A DNA stretch of 6,142 bases from an uncultured Ruminococcus sp. (lineage in GTDB: Bacteria > Bacillota > Clostridia > Oscillospirales > Acutalibacteraceae), in assembly GCA_902773035.1 (NCBI GenBank), contig CACYDB010000099.1:1-6142 (forward strand), given 5' to 3'. This document shows, one piece after another, positions 1 to 5,436 of the stretch. The notes under the pieces are model-generated. The model had not been told where the DNA came from and ran no database searches. It saw only the letters and a program-made list of their open reading frames with translations. The position numbers were made by a program, and so were the translations under genes. Position 1 is the stretch's first letter; every line of letters begins with the position of its first letter.

Positions 1-226
1 ATTGTATCTCAACACCGAAGTGTTAAAACCTATCTTAGAGCTTCAATCGCTCTGAACACTTGCGTGTTCGTTATCCTTACTTTTTTATAGTGTGTAAGTC
101 ACTTTGTAATGTTTGAGTTCTTCACTCAAAGTCATCACGGGTTTCTGTACTTTCGTTGTTTAATTTTCAAGGTTCTTGTGTTGCAAAACAAAGGTGTTTT
201 TTGTGAACACTTTTATTGTCGCAACA
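1..226 (-). other. Probable 5' leader of an rRNA operon (precursor region, mature RNA off the left edge)
   Basis: There is no credible gene here, but on the minus strand the stretch is rich in small hairpins downstream of a strong promoter. Stems pair 192-199 with 206-214 approximately (one bulge), 112-118 with 124-130, 54-59 with 64-69 (loop GCAA), 37-41 with 49-53, and 11-15 with 20-24 (loop UUCG). The GNRA and UUCG loops exist only when read on the minus strand, which fixes the direction. A boxA-like segment at 156-175 (minus GAACCTTGAAAATTAAACAA) resembles the antitermination sequence found before 16S and 23S genes in Firmicutes. The promoter directly upstream favours a 16S leader over a 16S-23S spacer. 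The mature rRNA is not in the window, so the identity is inferred. A leader for another stable RNA is the main alternative. Confidence 0.55.
156..175 (-). promoter_or_regulatory. boxA-like rRNA antitermination element
   Basis: Minus strand reads GAACCTTGAAAATTAAACAA. Its core CTTGAAAA with the AAACAA continuation is close to the Gram-positive rRNA boxA style (TTCTTTGAAAACT followed by AACAA), where NusB/NusE load to protect rRNA transcripts from termination. It sits about 50 bases after the expected transcription start. The match is from memory of the motif, not an alignment. Confidence 0.5.
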
Positions 227-232
227 TTTGTT

Positions 233-260
233 ATTATACCACAACCGAGAAAAAAGTCAA
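233..260 (-). promoter_or_regulatory. Strong sigma-A promoter reading left (putative rRNA promoter)
   Basis: On the minus strand the -35 box TTGACT (260-255) and a perfect -10 box TATAAT (238-233) are separated by 16 bases. Transcription would start near 226 and run toward position 1. The stretch just upstream (about 261-300 in plus coordinates) is almost pure A/T with long A and T runs, which could act as an UP element for this promoter and for the divergent leuA promoter. Confidence 0.75.
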
Positions 261-314
261 TACCTAATTTCAAATTTTTTTAAAAAATTTTCAATTTTTT
301 TATGGGCGAAAAAC
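261..314. other. A/T-rich divergent intergenic core (possible shared UP elements)
   Basis: Between the two outward-facing promoters lies a stretch dominated by A and T runs, including a near-palindromic AAATTTTTTTAAAAAATTT at about 272-290. There is no reading frame of note. UP elements that bind the RNA polymerase alpha subunit have this composition, so a role in strengthening one or both promoters is plausible. No specific regulator operator could be recognised. Confidence 0.4.
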
Positions 315-343
315 TTGACAAAAAAATCTTTTATATATATAAT
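315..343 (+). promoter_or_regulatory. Consensus sigma-A promoter of the leuA leader
   Basis: TTGACA (315-320) and TATAAT (338-343) are both perfect consensus hexamers with the ideal 17-base spacer (321-337). Transcription would start around 350, leaving an untranslated leader of about 320 bases before leuA. A maximal core promoter suggests that control lies downstream, in the T-box, and not at initiation. Confidence 0.88.
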
Positions 344-367
344 AATGTTTACAAGCACTGCAACATA

Positions 368-389
368 TTAATTGTTGCCTAACAATTAA
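368..389 (+). other. Leader hairpin upstream of the T-box
   Basis: A perfect 9-bp stem, TTAATTGTT (368-376) with AACAATTAA (381-389), is closed by a GCCT loop. It lies between the expected transcription start and Stem I of the T-box. No U-tract follows, so it is not a terminator. It could protect the 5' end of the RNA or help delay folding. It is not part of the standard T-box architecture. Confidence 0.6.
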
Positions 390-404
390 ATTCCCCTAAA
401 AACT

Positions 405-643
405 GTGAAGGGAATAAGATACAATGCCGAGCGCGCAGAGAGCTGATGGTTGGTGTAAATCAGCGGTGAGGGTTGTATGTATAGCTCATCCCGGAGTTTC
501 CCGGCTGACATAGGTCGGGACGCCAGACTGCGTTATCGGTCAGGACTTTGTTGGAAGTCTGTGAGGAGTGTGCCGTGAGGTACGCTTAAATTTGGGTGGT
601 ACCGCGAGTTTCTCGTCCCTTGTTTTCAGGGGCGTTTTCTTTT
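405..643 (+). ncRNA. T-box riboswitch, leucine-specific (CTC specifier)
   Basis: The leader senses uncharged tRNA-Leu and lets transcription continue into leuA. Stem I has a base GGGAA (410-414)/TTCCC (498-502), a mid stem ATACAA (419-424)/TTGTAT (473-478) and an apical stem GCTGAT (442-447)/ATCAGC (459-464). The specifier loop shows CTC (485-487) followed by A, a Leu codon that pairs with a GAG anticodon. Further hairpins are 544-548/555-559 and 568-574/579-585 (GTGA loop). The T-box is GGGTGGTACCGCG (594-606). Its UGGU bulge (597-600) fits the ACCA end of a tRNA with discriminator A, as tRNA-Leu has. The antiterminator pairs 594-596 with 617-619 and 604-608 with 612-616. Those bases are also claimed by the terminator, so the two folds exclude each other. 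Confidence 0.93.
614..643 (+). terminator. leuA leader: T-box-controlled intrinsic terminator
   Basis: CGTCCCT (614-620) pairs with AGGGGCG (628-634, one G-U pair) and is followed by TTTTCTTTT (635-643). Its 5' arm overlaps the strand used by the antiterminator, so this hairpin forms when charged tRNA-Leu is abundant and stops transcription before leuA. Confidence 0.88.
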
Positions 644-655
644 GCGAATTTTTAT

Positions 656-660
656 GGAGG
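656..660 (+). promoter_or_regulatory. Ribosome binding site deciding the leuA start
   Basis: GGAGG sits 8 bases before ATG 669, the ideal distance. The competing in-frame ATG at 654-656 overlaps it and has no Shine-Dalgarno of its own, so 669 is the start. Confidence 0.85.
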
Positions 661-668
661 TAAAAACT

Positions 669-2357
669 ATGAACGAAGGCTACAAAAAGTATATTCCATT
701 CAAACAGATCGACCTGCCCGACAGGCAGTGGCCTAACAAGACTATTACTAAAGCGCCGATCTGGTGCAGCGTAGATTTGCGCGACGGCAATCAGGCTTTG
801 ATTGACCCGATGAACCTCGAGGAAAAGCTCGAGTTCTTCCACGCGCTCGTTGATATGGGAATCAAGGAAATCGAAATCGGCTTCCCCTCAGCCTCGGCTA
901 CCGAATATGAAATCTGCCGTGAGCTCATCGAGGGCGGTCATATTCCCGACGACGTTACGATCCAGGTTCTTGTTCAGGCGCGCGAGCATCTCATTCAGAG
1001 AACCTTTGAGGCTATCAAGGGCGCTAAGAACGTTATCGTTCACTTCTACAATTCGACTTCGACCTTGCTGCGTGAGGTTGTTTATAAGACCGATATGCAG
1101 GGCGTTATCGACATCGCCGTTAACGGCGCCAAGCTTATCAAAAAGCTCACTGAGGAATTTGAGGGTGATACCAACATCCGCTTTGAGTATTCTCCCGAGA
1201 GCTTCAGCGGCACTGAGATGGACAACGCCGTTAAGATCTGTGAGGAGGTTATGGACGCGCTCGAATGCACAAAGGAAAATCCGATTATCCTCAACCTGCC
1301 GAACACGGTCGAGATGTGCACACCTAACACATACGCCGATCAGATCGAATACTTTATCAGACACCTCAAAAACAGAGAAGCGGCTATCATCAGCGTTCAT
1401 CCGCATAATGACAGAGGCTGCGGCGTAGCGGCGGCGGAGCTTGCTTTACTTGCGGGCGCCGAGAGAGTTGAGGGCACACTGTTCGGAAACGGTGAGCGTA
1501 CCGGTAATCTCGATATGGTAACGGTCGGACTGAATATGTACACTCAGGGCGTTGACCCCGAGCTCGACTTCTCCAATCTTCCGAAGCTCAAGGAAATCTA
1601 CGAGCGCTGCACAAATATGAAGATCGATCCGCGTCAGCCTTACATAGGCGAGCTGGTATTCACAGCTTTCTCGGGCTCACATCAGGACGCCATAAACAAG
1701 GGTCACAAATATATGGAGGAAAGCGGTACACCTTACTGGGAGATTCCCTATCTCCCGATCGACCCCGCCGACGTCGGCAGACAGTATGAGCCAATCGTTC
1801 GTATCAACTCACAGAGCGGTAAGGGCGGAGCGGCGTTCGTTATGCAGAACAACTTCGGCTATGATCTTCCGAAGCGTATGCACCGCGAATTCTACAATCT
1901 CGTTCAGGCTGAGTGCGAAAAACTCGGCAGAGAGCTCATTCCCGCTGAGGTACTCAAGGTATTTGAGAACAACTACCTCAACATCAAGCAGAAGTACGAG
2001 CTCGTCAGCCATAAGGTCTACGAGGAGAGTGAGAACGGCAAGCAGTACGTTCACTTCAAGGGCAGAATGATGATCGACGGCAGAGATGAAGTCAAGCTCA
2101 AGGGCGTCGGCAACGGTCCGATAGACGCGTTCTTCCGCGCTCTCAAGCCGATCAATATGGATAAGTACAGATTTGTCAACTACTCTCAGCACGCGATTTC
2201 AGAGGGCAGCGACAGTAAGGCTGTGTCTTATATCGAGCTGAAAAAGCCGAACGGCAAGAATATCTTTGGCGTCGGAATCGATTCCAACGTAAACTTTGCC
2301 TCAATCCTCGGCGTACTCAACGCTATCAACAGAGCTGAGCTGGAAGCTGAGCAATAA
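669..2357 (+). CDS. leuA: 2-isopropylmalate synthase (long, type-2 form)
   Basis: The cytoplasmic enzyme condenses acetyl-CoA with 2-oxoisovalerate to 2-isopropylmalate, the first committed step of leucine synthesis. The product is 562 residues. An HMGL-like TIM barrel spans about 30-310, with DLRDGNQ at 36-42 (catalytic Arg38 and metal ligand Asp39), the metal-binding His pair in SVHPHND (His244, His246) and GNGERTGN at 273-280. A subdomain linker follows, then a C-terminal leucine-feedback domain from about 430, with LKGVGNGPIDAFF near 477-489 and GVGIDSN at 535-541. The N-terminal style (IDLPDRQWPN) and length match the Mycobacterium/yeast-like group and not the roughly 515-residue E. coli type. 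I chose ATG 669 because GGAGG (656-660) lies 8 bases upstream. An in-frame ATG at 654 overlaps that site and a TTG at 642 falls in the terminator tail. It is transcribed alone between the T-box and a terminator. Confidence 0.96.
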   Translation: MNEGYKKYIPFKQIDLPDRQWPNKTITKAPIWCSVDLRDGNQALIDPMNLEEKLEFFHALVDMGIKEIEIGFPSASATEYEICRELIEGGHIPDDVTIQVLVQAREHLIQRTFEAIKGAKNVIVHFYNSTSTLLREVVYKTDMQGVIDIAVNGAKLIKKLTEEFEGDTNIRFEYSPESFSGTEMDNAVKICEEVMDALECTKENPIILNLPNTVEMCTPNTYADQIEYFIRHLKNREAAIISVHPHNDRGCGVAAAELALLAGAERVEGTLFGNGERTGNLDMVTVGLNMYTQGVDPELDFSNLPKLKEIYERCTNMKIDPRQPYIGELVFTAFSGSHQDAINKGHKYMEESGTPYWEIPYLPIDPADVGRQYEPIVRINSQSGKGGAAFVMQNNFGYDLPKRMHREFYNLVQAECEKLGRELIPAEVLKVFENNYLNIKQKYELVSHKVYEESENGKQYVHFKGRMMIDGRDEVKLKGVGNGPIDAFFRALKPINMDKYRFVNYSQHAISEGSDSKAVSYIELKKPNGKNIFGVGIDSNVNFASILGVLNAINRAELEAEQ

Positions 2358-2373
2358 CAATAACCAATATAGC

Positions 2374-2401
2374 AAAACCCGAGGGTTCCCTCGGGTTTTT
2401 T
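2374..2401 (+). terminator. leuA terminator, probably bidirectional
   Basis: AAAACCCGAGG (2374-2384) pairs with CCTCGGGTTTT (2389-2399) around a GTTC loop: 11 bp, with a run of six T (2396-2401) on the plus strand, 16 bases after the leuA stop. Read on the minus strand, the same stem ends in TTTT and lies 25 bases past the stop of the exchanger gene, so it probably also ends the convergent operon. Confidence 0.92.
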
Positions 2402-2423
2402 ATTATGCTTAAATATACTTTTT

Positions 2424-3383
2424 TCAATGAAAAACAAACATATATGCCAGATATCCGACATAGGCTGTGAGCAGCAGAACTCCCTGCCACCTCATAAACT
2501 TTTTAGTGATGATCGTCGGAATAAACGCTATCGCCGACAGTCCGAAAAGCACAGGAAGGTCTACCCAGATCGTGCCCGCCGAGACCGGAAGATTCTTGCC
2601 GTAAGCTATCATACACGGCGGCAGGACAAAGGTAATGTCGATGATGTTGGAGCCGATGATGTTGCCGACGGAGAGCGAGGACTGTTTCTTTGTGATTGCG
2701 GAAATCGTCGTGACAAGCTCGGGGAGCGAGGTGCCTATAGCGACTGCCGAAAGACTGATTATACGCGTCGGTACGCCGAGTGAAGCCGCGATTTCAGTGC
2801 CGTAATTTACGAGCAGCTCTGAGCCGACTATGATTCCCGCGCAGCCGATTACAAAGAGGAAAATCTTTTTCGCGACGATCGCCTTAGTAATTTCGGCTTT
2901 TTCATCCTGCTCATTATTCGCGCTGAGCTGCGATTTCGCGGATTTGATGTTCTCGTATACAAAGAAAGCGAACAGCGCGCAGAGGGTGATTGAAGCGATA
3001 ACCGAGATTTCTCCCGATACGCCGAACGCCCACACAGCGATGATTGACACAATCAGAAGCAATATCTTAGGCAGATATTCCTTTAGCTTAATCGCGAGCG
3101 GCATAAATATAAGGCTGATACCCATTATCAAGCCTGTGTTGGCTGTAACTGAGCCTATAGCGTTACCCGTCGCCATATCGACGTCGCCCTGAGCCGCGGC
3201 GATTACTGAAACGATAACCTCAGGCAGCGAGGTCGCGAAGCCCACTACAGTCGCGCCGACTATAAAGTGCGGTATTCCCGAGACCTCGGCTAGCCATGCC
3301 GCCGCGTCAACAAACCAGTCGCCGCCCTTGATTATGCACACAAGTCCGACGACAAATAAGAAATACATTAAGAAAACTTCCAT
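2424..3383 (-). CDS. Sodium/calcium exchanger-family cation antiporter (YrbG/CaxA type)
   Basis: An integral membrane protein of 319 residues predicted to exchange Ca2+ against Na+ (or H+/K+) across the cytoplasmic membrane. It has two inverted halves. The alpha-1 repeat is at about 43-86 with ATSLPE (50-55) and GNAIGSVTAN (73-82). The alpha-2 repeat is at about 211-254 with GTSLPE (217-222) and GNIIGSNIID (240-249). A charged, hydrophilic loop (about 145-172) separates them. The ion-site set expected from the archaeal NCX structure is present: Glu55, Ser78, Asn82, Glu222, Ser245 and Asp249. One oddity is Val79, where alpha-1 usually reads GSN. Start 3383 is chosen for GGGAGG 4 bases upstream; the next Met (residue 6) lies too far from it. 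The length is normal for the family. It lies last in the operon, 55 bases after queH with no terminator between. Ion specificity cannot be read from sequence. Confidence 0.9.
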   Translation of the reverse strand: MEVFLMYFLFVVGLVCIIKGGDWFVDAAAWLAEVSGIPHFIVGATVVGFATSLPEVIVSVIAAAQGDVDMATGNAIGSVTANTGLIMGISLIFMPLAIKLKEYLPKILLLIVSIIAVWAFGVSGEISVIASITLCALFAFFVYENIKSAKSQLSANNEQDEKAEITKAIVAKKIFLFVIGCAGIIVGSELLVNYGTEIAASLGVPTRIISLSAVAIGTSLPELVTTISAITKKQSSLSVGNIIGSNIIDITFVLPPCMIAYGKNLPVSAGTIWVDLPVLFGLSAIAFIPTIITKKFMRWQGVLLLTAYVGYLAYMFVFH

Positions 3384-3438
3384 TTTTCCTCCCGATTTTA
3401 CTTCTTTATCTGATTTTTCAACAATTCTTTAGCGGGTG

Positions 3439-4056
3439 TTAAAACTCATTATCCTTTTTGCGCGAAAATACGCACCCGCAGTAATTTTGCCTATATAAAT
3501 TATATTCGCGCGAAAGCTCGATAGAACGCTTGTATCCGTTTTTCTTCTTGAAGTCAGAGGGCAGATACTTTACGCCGTATTCATCAGCGAGCCTCTCGCC
3601 TATTTCATTGATTTTTTCCGCGTTTTTCAGCGGAGAGATCGTAAGCGTGGTGAGAAAATAATCCGCGCATTTTTCCTTGCAGACCCTCGCCGCCTCTCGC
3701 AAGCGGAGTTCAAAGCAGATTTCACATCTTTTGCCGCCCTCGCACTCCTTCTCAAAGCCCTTGACCGCGTCAAAAAAGCAGTCGGGATCGTAGTCGCCCT
3801 CAATGAGCGTGATTTCATTCTTATGAGGAAGCTCGGAAATGAGCCTTGCCTCCTCCGCGAGACGATAACTGTATTCGTCGGAGTCCGTGATATTGGGATT
3901 ATAGTAGAGAATGATTATTTTAAAATATTGCGAAAGATACTCCAGTACATAGCTCGAACAAGGCGCGCAGCATGCGTGAATGAGAAGCGTCGGAGTTATG
4001 CCCTCGGCGGCGTATTTCTCTATACAGCTGTCCATATTCTTCTGAGCGTTATTCAT
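3439..4056 (-). CDS. queH: Epoxyqueuosine reductase QueH (DUF208 family)
   Basis: Predicted to catalyse the last step of queuosine formation, reducing epoxyqueuosine to queuosine in the wobble position of GUN-anticodon tRNAs. It is the non-orthologous replacement for the cobalamin enzyme QueG. The 205-residue cytoplasmic protein carries the family signature HACCAPC (27-33: Cys29, Cys30, Cys33), YYNPNI (51-56), the second cysteine pair in GGKRCEIC (Cys111, Cys114) and a C-terminal YCGC (Cys193, Cys195). In the family, the adjacent cysteines of the first motif and the RCxxC pair bind the iron-sulfur cluster. The start at 4056 has GGAG 7 bases upstream and overlaps the end of the HAD gene by 8 bases, indicating translational coupling. 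No other queuosine gene is in the window. Confidence 0.92.
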   Translation of the reverse strand: MNNAQKNMDSCIEKYAAEGITPTLLIHACCAPCSSYVLEYLSQYFKIIILYYNPNITDSDEYSYRLAEEARLISELPHKNEITLIEGDYDPDCFFDAVKGFEKECEGGKRCEICFELRLREAARVCKEKCADYFLTTLTISPLKNAEKINEIGERLADEYGVKYLPSDFKKKNGYKRSIELSREYNLYRQNYCGCVFSRKKDNEF

Positions 4057-4705
4057 TTACATACTCCGTAATATCCTTTGCCGAGCTTACAACGACCTGA
4101 GCTCCCGCGGAAACGAGCTCTTCCCTGCCCCTGAAGCCCCAGTCTACGCCGAGCATATCAACGCCCGCGTTATCGGCTGTAAAGACATCAACGTTGCTGT
4201 CGCCGACGTAAAGGCAATCCTTCTTATCGACGCCGAGCTCCGAGAGCATAGCGTTAAGGCTCTGAGGATCGGGCTTCTCGGAAAACTCAGGCTTGCGTCC
4301 CCAGGCTAAAGTGAACTTGTGGTCGGGATAGATTCTCTCAAGGATCTCGCTGACAAAAACGTCGGGCTTGTTTGAGAGAACAGCCGTCATAACGCCCATA
4401 TCGTTCAGCTCCTTAAGCATCTCCGCGCAGTCGGGATACGCCGTCGTGTTATCGTTACAATGGACGGAATAATACTCGTCAAAGGTCGTTTTAACGATAT
4501 TTTTCAGCTCCCTGTCAGTATGGCTTTCGCCCATCGCCCTGTTAATGAGCTTATCTCTGCCGTTACCGACAAAAAGCTTGTATTCTTCAATTTCGTGTAC
4601 GGGAAGACCCGCTTTTTCGAGCCCCTTGTTCACGGAAACTGCAAGATCAACGAGAGAGTTGACAAGCGTTCCGTCGAGGTCGAAAACAATTAACTTATAT
4701 TTCAT
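4049..4705 (-). CDS. HAD-superfamily phosphatase, phosphoglycolate phosphatase-like
   Basis: A soluble phosphohydrolase of 218 residues in HAD subfamily IA. Motif I is DLDGTLVNS (9-17; nucleophile Asp9, acid/base Asp11), followed by an alpha-helical cap (about 18-85). Motif II is Ser111 in LSNKPD, motif III is Lys144 in EKPDP, and motif IV is GDSNVD (Asp169, Asp173) for Mg2+. The ending GVDWGFRGREEL is typical of Gph/PpaX-like enzymes, so 2-phosphoglycolate or a similar small phosphate ester is the likely substrate. HAD substrates are hard to assign, and pyrophosphatase PpaX is an alternative. The start ATG shares one base with the stop of the cyclase gene (TAATG), and its end overlaps queH by 8 bases, placing it inside a coupled operon. 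The upstream Shine-Dalgarno is weak, consistent with coupling. Confidence 0.88.
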   Translation of the reverse strand: MKYKLIVFDLDGTLVNSLVDLAVSVNKGLEKAGLPVHEIEEYKLFVGNGRDKLINRAMGESHTDRELKNIVKTTFDEYYSVHCNDNTTAYPDCAEMLKELNDMGVMTAVLSNKPDVFVSEILERIYPDHKFTLAWGRKPEFSEKPDPQSLNAMLSELGVDKKDCLYVGDSNVDVFTADNAGVDMLGVDWGFRGREELVSAGAQVVVSSAKDITEYVNE

Positions 4706-5301
4706 TAAAAACCCTTTTCCTGTTCAAAGAGTATCGCGCGGCAGGGAGCCGCCTCAAAGCCGTCGAGACGTATCGGGAAAGCGCAGAGAGTGTAATCGTT
4801 GCTCTCCTTGATGTCCTCGAGGTCAAGGTTTTCGAGAATTGTCACGCCGCTTGACGCGAGAATACGGTGGACTCTGTTATTGTCAAACTCAGCGCCGATC
4901 GACTGACGGTCAATTCCTATCAAAGTCAAATCGCTGTCCGCGATAACCTGCGCCGCGGAGCTTTCGATTCCGCCGTCCTCGCCTGTTGTGCGGATAAGCA
5001 GTCTTTTGCGGCTGCGAGGGAGAATACGCTCCATATCGCCGCCTGTCAGGATCCTGTCAGTCGTCACAACACTGCACTTGCCGTAGAAGGTCGAAAGCCT
5101 GAGCTCGTCGATTTTTTTGCCCTCCTCATCAAAATGGAACGGGGCGTCAAGGTGAGTGCCCGTATGACTGCTCATCGAAAACATACTGAGATTATACTCG
5201 TCGCCGTCCTCAATTGAGCTGACGAACTCGCATACAGTCTCAGGGTCATTCTCATAAGGCGGTGTTTCGGGAATACTTCTGCTGATATCGTAAATAATCA
5301 T
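4705..5301 (-). CDS. Cyclase/arylformamidase (KynB-like) family metal-dependent hydrolase
   Basis: A 198-residue cytoplasmic protein of the cyclase family (PF04199), whose members include bacterial kynurenine formamidase KynB, isatin hydrolase and polyketide cyclases. The metal-binding signature HTGTHLDAPFHF is at 46-57, with His46, His50 and Asp52 as expected ligands and His56 nearby. GIDRQSIG (129-136), His145 and Glu157 in LENLDL match the remaining conserved active-site positions. It is slightly shorter than typical KynB (about 208). No tryptophan-degradation gene lies near, so kynurenine formamidase activity is not supported by context; hydrolysis of some other amide, lactone or lactam is equally possible. 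ATG 5301 has GGGGAGG 5 bases upstream. It is the first gene of the four-gene operon, about 16 bases after the expected transcription start. Confidence 0.87.
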   Translation of the reverse strand: MIIYDISRSIPETPPYENDPETVCEFVSSIEDGDEYNLSMFSMSSHTGTHLDAPFHFDEEGKKIDELRLSTFYGKCSVVTTDRILTGGDMERILPRSRKRLLIRTTGEDGGIESSAAQVIADSDLTLIGIDRQSIGAEFDNNRVHRILASSGVTILENLDLEDIKESNDYTLCAFPIRLDGFEAAPCRAILFEQEKGF

Positions 5302-5323
5302 ATATACCTCCCCTTTCCCGATT

Positions 5324-5352
5324 ATTATAGCATTAAATCAAAATATATACAA
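5324..5352 (-). promoter_or_regulatory. Promoter of the cyclase-HAD-queH-exchanger operon
   Basis: On the minus strand, TATAAT (5329-5324) is a perfect -10 box and TTGTAT (5352-5347) a partial -35 box, 17 bases apart. Initiation would fall near 5317, giving a very short leader before the strong GGGGAGG site of the cyclase gene. No operator or riboswitch fits in the leader, so the operon looks constitutive at this promoter. Confidence 0.7.
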
Positions 5353-5388
5353 GAGCAAAAGAAAACTCCGCGACCGAAGTCGCGGAGT
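5353..5388 (-). terminator. Intrinsic terminator of the CBM-repeat protein gene
   Basis: A perfect 10-bp G/C-rich stem, 5365-5374 with 5379-5388, reads on the minus strand with a UUCG tetraloop and is followed by TTTTCTTTT (5364-5357). It lies 48 bases beyond the stop codon of the repeat protein. On the plus strand the tail is poorer and no gene needs it. It insulates the promoter immediately downstream. Confidence 0.9.
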
Positions 5389-5436
5389 ATCTTATTTTAA
5401 ATCATCTTAATGAATCAATGATTACATTAATACAGA

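Noticed and set aside
1..240. CRISPR-like or insertion-sequence repeats suggested by recurring AACACTT/AAGTGTT words
   Set aside because: The repeats are short, irregularly spaced and explained as arms of separate hairpins. There is no constant repeat-spacer unit and no terminal inverted repeats with a transposase.
642..668. Upstream extension of leuA using TTG at 642 or ATG at 654
   Set aside because: The TTG lies in the T-box terminator tail and the ATG overlaps the GGAGG. ATG 669 has the ideal spacing and begins where the conserved protein begins.
540..842. Minus-strand open frame across the T-box and leuA start
   Set aside because: It overlaps the well-supported T-box and leuA, has no ribosome binding site and shows no recognisable domain.
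850..1428. Open frames in other phases within leuA (also 888-1406 and 1809-2192 minus, 1786-2070 plus)
   Set aside because: All are shadows of the strongly supported leuA frame, with skewed Arg/Ser-rich or Leu/Val-rich composition and no domain signal.
3384..3438. A separate promoter or terminator between queH and the exchanger gene
   Set aside because: The 55-base gap shows only the GGGAGG site of the exchanger. I see no stem-loop with a U-tract and no convincing -35/-10 pair.
4705..5301. Naming the cyclase-family gene kynB
   Set aside because: The motif places it in the family, but no tryptophan or kynurenine genes are nearby and the family covers several substrates.
5353..5400. Reading the 5365-5388 hairpin as a plus-strand terminator
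   Set aside because: No plus-strand gene precedes it. The UUCG loop and the better T-tract occur on the minus strand.
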